A stretch of DNA of 64,000 nt from Litchfieldia alkalitelluris (lineage in GTDB: Bacteria > Bacillota > Bacilli > Bacillales > Salisediminibacteriaceae). Of this stretch, positions 1 through 7,755 are shown one piece after another (the stretch's first letter is position 1; the number at the start of each line of letters is the position of its first letter). The stretch is taken from contig NZ_KZ119600.1 of NCBI RefSeq assembly GCF_002153425.1, positions 1,153,714 to 1,217,713 on the forward strand. The letters are read 5' to 3'. A program made the position numbers and the translations under genes. The notes under the pieces were generated by a model. It saw nothing but the letters and a program-made list of their open reading frames with translations, did not search any database and had not been told where the DNA came from.

Positions 1-416
1 ATTCTATCAGCATAATGTTTTGCTACAAAATATGGTTTGATGACGTCGTTCCAGTTTTCACGGTTGTGAGCTTGGATGGCACTAACCATAATGAAGCGAT
101 CAACACCTGCTTTTTCCGCAGCTTCAATAGATTTAACAGCTCCATCTAAGTCGATTAATAAGGTTTTATCTGGTCCAGTCTTTCCTCCAGACCCTGCACT
201 GAACACAATACCATCGATCCCTTTCATTGCCGCAGCAATTTCATCAACTGTCCCTTCCAAGTCAGCCAGTACTGTCTCTACTCCTTTTTGTCTAAAGGTT
301 TCTGCCTGCTCTTCTTTTCGAACCATAGCAACGCCTGTATGATCAGTGCTTTCTTGTAATAAATTGATTAAGTGCTTACCAATTTGTCCGTTTGCTCCAA
401 TAACAAGTATTTTCAT
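1..416 (-). CDS. yhfK: YhfK-like NAD(P)-binding atypical SDR, 3' part outside the window
   Basis: The reverse strand reads ATG at 416 and stays open to the window edge, giving about 138 N-terminal residues. The protein begins MKILVIGANGQIGKHL, the glycine-rich dinucleotide fold (GxxGxxG) of atypical short-chain dehydrogenases. It continues with AMVRKEEQ and ends near NWNDVIKPYFVAKHYAD. I recognise this as close to B. subtilis YhfK, a putative NAD(P)-dependent epimerase/reductase of unknown substrate. A strong ribosome site (AGGGAG) lies just upstream of the ATG. The C-terminal substrate-binding part is not in the window, so substrate cannot be argued. The family call is secure; orthology to YhfK is likely. 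Confidence 0.85.
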   Translation of the reverse strand, partial: MKILVIGANGQIGKHLINLLQESTDHTGVAMVRKEEQAETFRQKGVETVLADLEGTVDEIAAAMKGIDGIVFSAGSGGKTGPDKTLLIDLDGAVKSIEAAEKAGVDRFIMVSAIQAHNRENWNDVIKPYFVAKHYADR

Positions 417-477
417 GTTCAATATCTCCCTTCTATATAGGATTTCCGTAAAAATAGGTCTTGTGTTGGAGATCGTT

Positions 478-560
478 AGAGTCCACTCGCTTTCCGCGGG
501 CGGGTGGTGAGCCTCCTCGTGCATTCGCACTGCGGGGTCTCACCAGCCTTGACTTTTGTT
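478..560. repeat. Dispersed GC-rich Bacillaceae-type repeat
   Basis: A GC-rich block in AT-rich intergenic DNA carries the modules CGCTTTCCGCGGGCGG, TGAGCCTCCTCG and TGCGGGGTCTCACC. The same modules, in slightly different form, are inside the larger elements at 25634-26004 and, inverted, at 50189-50448. GGTGAGCC and the later GGTCTCACC can pair, so it may fold as a hairpin. The rest of the 421-772 gap holds nothing else I can name. Confidence 0.6.
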
Positions 561-772
561 CTATCTCAATTATTTCAAATTGTTTTTCACTAATCAAATG
601 TCTTGTTTATAAGAAACTTGTTCCAGTTTATATTTAGTTATTTTTACAAAAATGCAACAATTCTGTTAAATTGGGCTTGAATTACTGTCCAAGATGAAGG
701 TGGGATGAGATAATGAGGCTAGATTTGCTCAAAGCTTTTGTTACTTCGACTAAAAACCAGGAGGGTGAAACA

Positions 773-952
773 GTGAAGTGTAAAAAGTGTAATGGCAAAG
801 CATTAATTCAATGTAAAGACTGTAGTGGTTTAGGGACACAGATGGGTAACAGATTATGTGAAACATGTGCTGGGGAAAAAGAACTCCCATGTCCTGAATG
901 TAAAGGGACTGGTAAAGTCAGTATCATGACAATCTTTAAGAAATCAGGTTAA
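773..952 (+). CDS. Small DnaJ-type zinc-finger (CxxCxGxG) protein
   Basis: This 59-residue protein is almost entirely zinc-binding motifs: CKKCNGKA, CKDCSGLG, CETCAGEK and CPECKGTG. That is four CxxC pairs spaced as in the cysteine-rich domain of DnaJ, enough for two zinc sites. No J domain or substrate domain is present. I chose GTG 773 because AGGAGGG lies seven bases upstream; an in-frame ATG at 713 would add 20 residues but has a weaker site. A terminator follows at 1010. Such short stand-alone proteins are common in Bacillaceae; the function is unknown. Confidence 0.75.
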   Translation: MKCKKCNGKALIQCKDCSGLGTQMGNRLCETCAGEKELPCPECKGTGKVSIMTIFKKSG

Positions 953-1009
953 ACTGCTGTGATGTGTTGTGACATTCAACTTAAAATATAGGGACTTAAG
1001 TATAAGTCA

Positions 1010-1048
1010 GCCACTTCTATTTTCACGATAGAAGTGGCGATTTCTTTT
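1010..1048 (+). terminator. Intrinsic terminator after the zinc-finger gene
   Basis: An 11-bp perfect stem (GCCACTTCTAT / ATAGAAGTGGC) with a 7-base loop is followed by a T-rich run on the + strand. The opposite strand lacks a T run, so it serves the gene ending at 952. Confidence 0.85.
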
Positions 1049-1070
1049 TAGGCTATATGGTGTTGAGTCA

Positions 1071-2030
1071 TTAATAACCTTTGTCATAATCAACTAGGTT
1101 AGTCGTTGGAGGTTTTTCTTGTAAATACTCCTTTAAGTTAGGAATGAAAATATCCTCAATCACCCGTTGATCATAATGCTCGGTGGAACCTGCTGTATGG
1201 GGAGTAACGATGACATTATCCATTTCCCACAATGGGTTTTCCTCTGGTAGTGGTTCTGTTGCAAAAACATCGAGACCAGCCCCAGCTATTTGCTTATTCT
1301 GCAGTGCAGCAATCATATCTTCTTCCACAATGATATTCCCTCTACCAATGTTAATAAAGAATGACGATTCTTTCATGAGATCAAATTGTTTTTTGGTAAA
1401 TAAATGCTCTGTTTCCTTCGTAAGGGGAAGGGTCACAACAACATAATCGCAGCGCGGAAGCATGCTATTGAGCTCGTTGGGTGTAAACATTTCATCTACA
1501 AATTCAGAAGTTTTTCCTGAATGGCGAACTCCAAGTACGTGCATTCCGAAAGCTTTAGCTATTTTAGCTGTTTCCTTTCCAATAGCCCCAACGCCAATAA
1601 CTCCAATTGTTTTATTGTGTATTTCTAGTTTCATATGGGAGTGATGCCATGTCTTTTCTGTCTGGTTTCGCACATATGTATGAATTTTCCTTGTTAAGCC
1701 TAACATTAAGGCAAAAATAGTTTCAGAGATGGGATAAGCATGGACCCCATTTGCACTCGTTGTATATACGTTTCTTTGTTGTAATTTCGGTAGCGGCAGG
1801 CTATTAACTCCAGCACTCCACGCTTGAACCCAGCGAAGCTTGGAACCATCAACAAGACTGGCACTATCAATACCATCTTTCCACCCAGCAATAATTTCTG
1901 CATCATTTAAATGATCTTCCCAAATAGATCGTTCTTTCCCTGCGATAATCTCCCAAGTTGGGATAACGGCTTTGATTTGATCTAATAATTCTTCTTTTAA
2001 TTGGTGAGTGATGACGAGTTTTCTTTTCAT
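1071..2030 (-). CDS. D-isomer-specific 2-hydroxyacid dehydrogenase
   Basis: A 319-residue NAD-dependent dehydrogenase of the phosphoglycerate/glyoxylate reductase superfamily. The cofactor-binding fold shows GVGAIGKETAKIA near residue 150, the second signature LPLTKETEHLF near 205, and INIGRGNIIVEEDMIAAL near 230. The catalytic His is in TPHTAGSTEHY near 280, with the partner Glu in ATEPLPEENPLW. No ACT domain is present, which makes a dedicated SerA less likely and a 2-ketoacid reductase more likely; the substrate is not determined. The start is ATG 2030 with AAGGGAG ten bases upstream; an in-frame GTG at 2039 sits too close to that site. Confidence 0.9.
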   Translation of the reverse strand: MKRKLVITHQLKEELLDQIKAVIPTWEIIAGKERSIWEDHLNDAEIIAGWKDGIDSASLVDGSKLRWVQAWSAGVNSLPLPKLQQRNVYTTSANGVHAYPISETIFALMLGLTRKIHTYVRNQTEKTWHHSHMKLEIHNKTIGVIGVGAIGKETAKIAKAFGMHVLGVRHSGKTSEFVDEMFTPNELNSMLPRCDYVVVTLPLTKETEHLFTKKQFDLMKESSFFINIGRGNIIVEEDMIAALQNKQIAGAGLDVFATEPLPEENPLWEMDNVIVTPHTAGSTEHYDQRVIEDIFIPNLKEYLQEKPPTTNLVDYDKGY

Positions 2031-2093
2031 TGTGATCACGCTCCCTTCTTCCTCATCTTACGTTAGCTGGTAACTTTGCACAAGGGCAAAATC

Positions 2094-2130
2094 ATCAAAA
2101 CCCCTCTACAACAACGTTTATAGAGAGGGG
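2094..2130 (-). terminator. Intrinsic terminator of the membrane transporter gene
   Basis: Read on the minus strand, a C/G stem of seven pairs (GGGGAGA... with its partner CCCC) closes a loop and is followed by a T-rich stretch. It lies downstream of the minus-strand transporter ending at 2254, beyond the palindrome cluster. Confidence 0.6.
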
Positions 2131-2136
2131 TGGGGT

Positions 2137-2244
2137 GAGGAGTGTGCGAGTTACCTGGTAACTCGCACACTCCTCAGGGTGAAATCGCGTAAGGGTGCGG
2201 TTAACAGCCCTTTAAGTTACCAGGTAACTTAAAGGTAACTTAAA
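2137..2244. promoter_or_regulatory. Cluster of GGTAACT palindromes
   Basis: Positions 2137-2175 form a perfect 19-bp inverted repeat around a single central base, with core AGTTACCTGGTAACT. Positions 2211-2233 form an 11-bp inverted repeat with nearly the same core, AGTTACCAGGTAACT. Two further GGTAACT or CGTAACT half-sites follow at about 2234-2250, and one lies at about 2069. The cluster sits between the transporter stop and the start of the dehydrogenase gene. It could be a multi-site operator or a very stable mRNA hairpin; I do not recognise the binding protein. Confidence 0.5.
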
Positions 2245-2253
2245 GAACGTAAC

Positions 2254-3675
2254 TTAAATTAACAAGATCGCAATGACAGTCGCTACGAATAATCCAGCCA
2301 TCACGGGTATAAAGTTTGCCCGGACGAGATCCATTGGTTTCACACCTGCAATACCAGCATCAGCTGCAACTCCGAATGCCCATGCAGCGAGTGTTCCGCC
2401 ACCTGCGAAAATGGTTGCTACTTGACCGATTGAGGCTAGAACTGCAACATCTACACCAGCTGCACCTCCAAGTCCGGCTGATAGGGCGCCTACTAGTGGT
2501 AGACCTGAGAAGCCAGATCCGTCCATTCCTGCTAACAAGGAGATGATAACCATACCTATGACAAGAGTTACGGCATTTGCATCTATATGGTGTGCCATTG
2601 CCGTGCCGAGGTCAAACAGAAAGCCAGGTGCTCCTTCTCCAAGTACTGTTTCCGCATGATCAGGGTGCCCAAGTAAGAAGAATGCAGCGATCGGAATAAC
2701 TGGAGCAAATATTTTTATGGCGAAATAAAAGCCTACCCGAATGTGTCCTACAATGTCTTCTATCGCTTTATTTTTCCTTGTTGTAAAGGAAGCGACAAGC
2801 ATAAGAACGACAGCTGTACCCCCAAGCAGTGCTGTTGCTTCGCCACCTTGAATTGGGCTATCAGTAAAGAAGGCGCGGTACAGCATAAGGAATACAACCC
2901 CGAAAAGCATAAAAGGGACGAAGGCTGCTAGGAATTTCGTCTTCCATGTTGGAGACACATCTTCTTTTTCGCCAATATCTAAGCTATCTTCCGTTTTAAC
3001 TGACCATTTTCCGTTCTTCATATTCTTCCTAAGTTTTAAATAAGCAAAGCCGATCGCAACAAACCCAACGACGAGAGAAAAAATAGCCGTGTACGGGAGA
3101 ATCTGCGCTGACTCTAATCCAGCAGCAGAGGAGGTGATACCTGTTGCCCCTTGAATGACAAGGTCACCTGACAAGGCCATTCCGTGACCGAATAAGTTAA
3201 TGGCGACAGCAGCTCCCATTGCAGGTAGACCAGCCTTGATGGCGATTGGAATGAGGACCGTTCCCACTAATGCAACGGCAGGTGTCGGCCAAAAAAATGT
3301 TGCTGCTAAATACATGGTTGCACCAAGTACGAAGAAGGCTGTCGTTGGATTTACCATAAGCCGCTTCATAGGGGATATCATGAGTACGTCAGCCCCGCTC
3401 GACTGCAGAGATTTTAACATCGCTACCATGAGGGCGATAACTAGCATGATATCAAACAGAACCATACCTGAATTTAAGAATGCTTCAAACACCACTTGCG
3501 CCGATGAGATGACACCGTCTACGATGCCGTGTTCCAGGTTATAAATAAAACCAAGTAGGAAAGTTCCAATGATGGATGGAAGTACTACATCCCTGCGAAA
3601 AATCATGAATGTAAAGATCGTAATGATCACAAGGAGAAATACCCAATGCGCCATTGTTAAAGATACTTGTTCCAT
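2254..3675 (-). CDS. Ion-transporter-superfamily membrane protein (YhfA-like)
   Basis: A 473-residue, very hydrophobic protein with about 11-12 predicted membrane segments and a charged cytoplasmic stretch near residues 215-250. The repeated Gly/Ala-rich re-entrant-looking segments (LFGHGMALSGDLVIQGATG near 165 and a long Gly-rich segment near 395-430) resemble the ArsB/NhaD/citrate type ion transporter superfamily. It reminds me of B. subtilis YhfA, which would match the YhfK-like gene nearby, but I am not certain. The start is ATG 3675 with AAAAGGAGAGG upstream. The substrate is not evident. Confidence 0.65.
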   Translation of the reverse strand: MEQVSLTMAHWVFLLVIITIFTFMIFRRDVVLPSIIGTFLLGFIYNLEHGIVDGVISSAQVVFEAFLNSGMVLFDIMLVIALMVAMLKSLQSSGADVLMISPMKRLMVNPTTAFFVLGATMYLAATFFWPTPAVALVGTVLIPIAIKAGLPAMGAAVAINLFGHGMALSGDLVIQGATGITSSAAGLESAQILPYTAIFSLVVGFVAIGFAYLKLRKNMKNGKWSVKTEDSLDIGEKEDVSPTWKTKFLAAFVPFMLFGVVFLMLYRAFFTDSPIQGGEATALLGGTAVVLMLVASFTTRKNKAIEDIVGHIRVGFYFAIKIFAPVIPIAAFFLLGHPDHAETVLGEGAPGFLFDLGTAMAHHIDANAVTLVIGMVIISLLAGMDGSGFSGLPLVGALSAGLGGAAGVDVAVLASIGQVATIFAGGGTLAAWAFGVAADAGIAGVKPMDLVRANFIPVMAGLFVATVIAILLI

Positions 3676-3718
3676 GTAACCTCTCCTTTTTATGAAAAAC
3701 GCGTTATTTCTTTTGTTT

Positions 3719-3784
3719 GGCTATGTTAATATTTGATGTTGATTTCTTACAGGTACTCGCTTTTTTGCGGGCGTTAACAAAGCC
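3719..3784. repeat. 66-bp miniature element with terminal inverted repeats
   Basis: The segment begins GGCTATGTTAA and ends TTAACAAAGCC, inverted repeats matching at 10 of 11 positions. After the left end it reads TGATGTTGATTTCTTACAGGT and then ACTCGCTTTT, as in the longer elements at 25634 and 50189. It looks like an internally deleted copy of that non-autonomous family, between the transporter promoter region and the glycosylase gene. Confidence 0.65.
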
Positions 3785-3951
3785 TTATGATTATCATTAG
3801 AAGTGGAAATAGAAACTGGGAATTGCTTATGATAATGTATGAACATCATGGGTAGATGTGCCATGTGTAAAAGCCTATTTGCAGTGGGTTATGAGTAGTG
3901 GTGTAAGATTAATGGCGTAAGAGCAAGGGTAGCTGGAAGGGAGTGGAACCA

Positions 3952-4533
3952 ATGGAAATTGTTCAACACAAGTTTTTTCACCAAAAGACGTTGGATTTGG
4001 CTAAAAGTCTAATCGGAAAACTGTTAGTAAAGGAAACGGACGAGGGCACCTGTGCTGGCTGGATTGTGGAGACGGAAGCATATATTGGACCAGGGGATAG
4101 GGCTGCACACAGCTTTGGAAATCGGCGAACGGCAAGAACAGAGGTGATGTTCGGTCCACCTGGTTATGTTTATACGTATGTGATGCATACCCATTGCCTT
4201 GTGAACGTCGTCAGTGGAAGGGAAGGAGATCCAGAAGCTGTGTTAATCAGGGCAGTGGAGCCATGTGAGGGTGTAGATTTGATGTTTGAACGAAGGGGGA
4301 AAGGCAAGAAACGGAAGGAGTTAACGAGTGGACCAGGGAAATTGACGAAGGCGATGGGAATCGTGAAAGAGGATTATGGTCGTTCCTTGTCTGAACCACC
4401 TCTTTACATAGCCGAAGGTCGTGAACCTGGTGAGGTCGTAAGTGGCCCAAGGATTGGGATTGGAAACAGTGGAGAGGCACGGGACTATCCTTGGCGGTTT
4501 TTTGAAAAAAATAATGAGTTTGTGTCAAGGTGA
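3952..4533 (+). CDS. Alkyladenine (3-methyladenine) DNA glycosylase, AAG/MPG family
   Basis: This 193-residue protein removes alkylated purines from DNA in base excision repair. It has the family core GWIVETEAYIGPGDRAAHSF, including the catalytic Glu and the Tyr near residues 42-48. The product-site segment MFGPPGYVYTYVMHTHCLVN and the conserved R(A)VEP and LTSGPGKLTKAMGI stretches follow. Length is normal for bacterial members. The start is ATG 3952 with AAGGGAG upstream; an in-frame GTG at 3943 overlaps that site. The gene is followed by the DUF3892 gene on the same strand. Confidence 0.93.
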   Translation: MEIVQHKFFHQKTLDLAKSLIGKLLVKETDEGTCAGWIVETEAYIGPGDRAAHSFGNRRTARTEVMFGPPGYVYTYVMHTHCLVNVVSGREGDPEAVLIRAVEPCEGVDLMFERRGKGKKRKELTSGPGKLTKAMGIVKEDYGRSLSEPPLYIAEGREPGEVVSGPRIGIGNSGEARDYPWRFFEKNNEFVSR

Positions 4534-4653
4534 TGACTGTTGTTTTCCGAAAGGTGTTAAGGAGTGGAGGTGATTTGTTTAGAAAAATTGTCTCCTGTTT
4601 GATACATAAATTGTGAGTTTGTGAGCATGATAATGGATAAGGAGGCGATAAAC

Positions 4654-4878
4654 ATGGCAAAAACGGTAACCGCAGTAAGGAAGAACAATGAAGGAGATAT
4701 CGTAGAGTTGCAATTATCGTCAGGAGAAGTGGTTGACTACAAGCAGGCCCAGCAAATGGCTAAAGCTGGGGATATTGAACATGTTAATGTGTTCCGCGGT
4801 CGCGATGGTGAAGAACATTTGCGTAGTGATGCAGATGGTATTGAAGAAAACAATTTAGATAATTTACCGACATTCTAA
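4654..4878 (+). CDS. DUF3892 domain protein
   Basis: A 74-residue protein, MAKTVTAVRK..., that matches the small DUF3892 fold family: a short beta-rich domain with the pattern I...ELQLSSGEVVDYKQA and HVNVFRGRDGEE, then an acidic tail ending DNLPTF. The function is unknown. The start at ATG 4654 is supported by AAGGAGG eight bases upstream; longer in-frame starts lack a site. A strong terminator follows and then the first large hairpin array. Confidence 0.85.
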   Translation: MAKTVTAVRKNNEGDIVELQLSSGEVVDYKQAQQMAKAGDIEHVNVFRGRDGEEHLRSDADGIEENNLDNLPTF

Positions 4879-4888
4879 ATTTGAATGA

Positions 4889-4931
4889 GGGCCCGTGCAG
4901 ATGGAAACGATCTGCACGGGCCTATTTTTAT
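4889..4931 (+). terminator. Intrinsic terminator, left boundary of array 1
   Basis: A 13-bp stem (GGCCCGTGCAGAT / ATCTGCACGGGCC) with loop GGAAACG is followed by CTATTTTTATTT. A near copy lies at 7712-7749 on the far side of the hairpin array, in the same sequence orientation but serving the minus-strand gene. Confidence 0.9.
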
Positions 4932-4947
4932 TTAGAAGGACAAGGTT

Positions 4948-7660
4948 ACGGGCACTATTAACAGTTTATAGTGCCCGAAATGGTGGAGTCATGGTGTTTC
5001 CGGGCACTATCCCAGCTCAATAGTTCCCGAACCCAATTTGTGAAGTGCGCTCCGGGCACTATCACGGCTCAATAGTGCCCGAAATCCTTATGGGAGGTGG
5101 GCTCCGGGCACTATGACAGCTTATTAGTGCCCGAAACCATTTTGAGACCTGGACTTCGGGCACTATCACGGCTCAATAGTGCCCGAAATCCTATTGGGAC
5201 CTGTGCTTCGGGCACTATGACAGCTTATTAGTGCCCGAAAAGAATTTGTGATGTGAGCTTCGGGCACTATCACAGCTCAATAGTGCCCGAACACAATTTG
5301 TGAAGTGCGCTGCGGGCACTATCACGGCTCAATAGTGCCCGAAATCCTTATGGGAGGTGGGCGCCGGGCACTATGACAGCTTATTAGTGCCCGAAAAGAA
5401 TTTGTGATGTGAGCTTCGGGCACTATCACAGCTCAATAGTGCCCGAACACAATTTGTGAAGTGCGCTGCGGGCACTATCACGGCTCAATAGTGCCCGAAA
5501 TCCTTATGGGAGGTGGGCGCCGGGCACTATGACAGCTTATTAGTGCCCGAAAAGAATTTGTGATGTGAGCTTCGGGCACTATCACAGCTCAATAGTGCCC
5601 GAACACAATTTGTGAAGTGCGCTGCGGGCACTATCACGGCTCAATAGTGCCCGAAATCCTTATGGGAGGTGGGCGCCGGGCACTATGACAGCTTATTAGT
5701 GCCCGAAAAGAATTTGTGATGTGAGCTTCGGGCACTATCACAGCTCAATAGTGCCCGAACACAATTTGTGAAGTGCGCTGCGGGCACTATCACGGCTCAA
5801 TAGTGCCCGAAATCCTTATGGGAGGTGGGCGCCGGGCACTATGACAGCTTATTAGTGCCCGAAAAGAATTTGTGATGTGAGCTTCGGGCACTATCACAGC
5901 TCAATAGTGCCCGAACACAATTTGTGAAGTGCGCTGCGGGCACTATCACGGCTCAATAGTGCCCGAAATCCTTATGGGAGGTGGGCGCCGGGCACTATGA
6001 CAGCTTATTAGTGCCCGAAAAGAATTTGTGATGTGAGCTTCGGGCACTATCACAGCTCAATAGTGCCCGAACACAATTTGTGAAGTGCGCTGCGGGCACT
6101 ATCACGGCTCAATAGTGCCCGAAATCCTTATGGGAGGTGGGCGCCGGGCACTATGACAGCTTATTAGTGCCCGAAAAGAATTTGTGATGTGAGCTTCGGG
6201 CACTATCACAGCTCAATAGTGCCCGAACACAATTTGTGAAGTGCGCTGCGGGCACTATCACGGCTCAATAGTGCCCGAAATCCTTATGGGAGGTGGGCGC
6301 CGGGCACTATGACAGCTTATTAGTGCCCGAAAAGAATTTGTGATGTGAGCTTCGGGCACTATCACAGCTCAATAGTGCCCGAACACAATTTGTGAAGTGC
6401 GCTGCGGGCACTATCACGGCTCAATAGTGCCCGAAATCCTTATGGGAGGTGGGCGCCGGGCACTATGACAGCTTATTAGTGCCCGAAAAGAATTTGTGAT
6501 GTGAGCTTCGGGCACTATCACAGCTCAATAGTGCCCGAAACCATATTTGGACCTGCGCTCCGGGCACTATGACAGCTCAATAGTGCCCGAAACCATATTG
6601 GGACTGGTGCTCCGGGCACTATGACAGCTTATTAGTGCCCGAAACCAATTTGTGACGTGAGCTTCGGGCACTATGACAGCTCAATAGTGCCCGAAATCCT
6701 ATTGGGAGGTGGGCTCCGGGCACTATCTCATCTCAATAGTGCCCGAAACCCTGATGGGAGGTGGGCTTCGGGCACTATGATAGCTCAATAGTGCCCGAAA
6801 CCAATTTGTGACGTGAGCTTCGGGCACTATGACAATTCAATGGTGCCCGAAACCAATTTGTGACGTGCGTTCCGGGCACTATCACGGCTCAATAGTGCCC
6901 GAAACCATTTTGAGACCTGGACTTCGGGCACTATCACGGCTCAATAGTGCCCGAAATCCTATTGGGACCTGTGTTTCGGGCACTATGACAGCTTATTAGT
7001 GCCCGAAACCTGAGCTTCGGGCACTATGATAGCTCAATAGTGCCCGAAACCATATTTGGACTGGTGCTCCGGGCACTATCCCATCTCAATAGTGCCCGAA
7101 ACCATATTTGGACTGGTGCTCCGGGCACTATGACAGCTCAATAGTGCCCGAAACCATATTTGGACTGGTGCTCCGGGCACTATCACGGCTCAATAGTGCC
7201 CGAAATCCTATTGGGACCTGTGCTTCGGGCACTATGACAGCTTATTAGTGCCCGAAACCAATTTGTGACGTGAGCTTCGGGCACTATCTCATCTCAATAG
7301 TGCCCGAAACCCTGATGGGAGGTGGGCTTCGGGCACTATGATAGCTCAATAGTGCCCGAAACCATTTTGTGACGTGCGTTCCGGGCACTATCACGGCTCA
7401 ATAGTGCCCGAAACCATTTTGAGACCTGGACTTCGGGCACTATCACGGCTCAATAGTGCCCGAAATCCTATTGGGACCTGTGCTTCGGGCACTATGACAG
7501 CTTATTAGTGCCCGAAACCAATTTGTGACGTGAGCTTCGGGCACTATGACAGCTCAATAGTGCCCGAAACCAATTTGGGACCTGTGCTCCGGGCACTATC
7601 ATCAAGGAATAGTGCCCGAAACGCTGAAGTCGCTGTAGCTCCGGGCACTATCATCAAGCA
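4948..7660. repeat. Array 1: 52 tandem hairpins with 52-bp period
   Basis: Each unit is a near-perfect inverted repeat YTCGGGCACTAT-loop-ATAGTGCCCGAA (loop about 9 bases, commonly CACAGCTCA, CACGGCTCA or GACAGCTTA) followed by a 19-20 base spacer such as TCCTTATGGGAGGTGGGC. Hairpin starts fall at 4948, 5000 and so on every 52 bp to 7641. The only break is one 41-bp unit between 6976 and 7017, where 11 bp of spacer are missing. The last unit has only its left arm. The array lies between two convergent genes, each with its own terminator outside the array. No open frame in it looks coding. Confidence 0.95.
5208..6540. repeat. Higher-order 156-bp repeat block inside array 1
   Basis: Three successive 52-bp units with different spacers form a 156-bp super-unit. 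It recurs with no visible difference: the marker ACACAATTTGTG starts at 5291, 5447, 5603, 5759, 5915, 6071, 6227 and 6383, exactly 156 bp apart. Units outside the block have diverged spacers and loops. This indicates recent amplification of a three-unit segment. Confidence 0.93.
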
Positions 7661-7711
7661 TCAAGAGGTAGCTCCATCTTTTTTATACGAAGCAAGAGCC
7701 AGCATAAAAAA

Positions 7712-7749
7712 GGCCCGTGCAGGTAGGAAGGAAACGATCTGCACGGGCC
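7712..7749 (-). terminator. Intrinsic terminator of the rocB-like gene, right boundary of array 1
   Basis: On the minus strand an 11-bp stem GGCCCGTGCAG / CTGCACGGGCC is followed by TTTTTTATG. It shares its right arm and loop (GGAAACGATCTGCACGGGCC) with the terminator at 4889-4931. Confidence 0.85.
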
Positions 7750-7755
7750 CTATAA

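Noticed and set aside
4948-7660. CRISPR array
   Set aside because: Spacers are repeated rather than unique, the conserved part is a long perfect palindrome, and no cas gene is present in the window.
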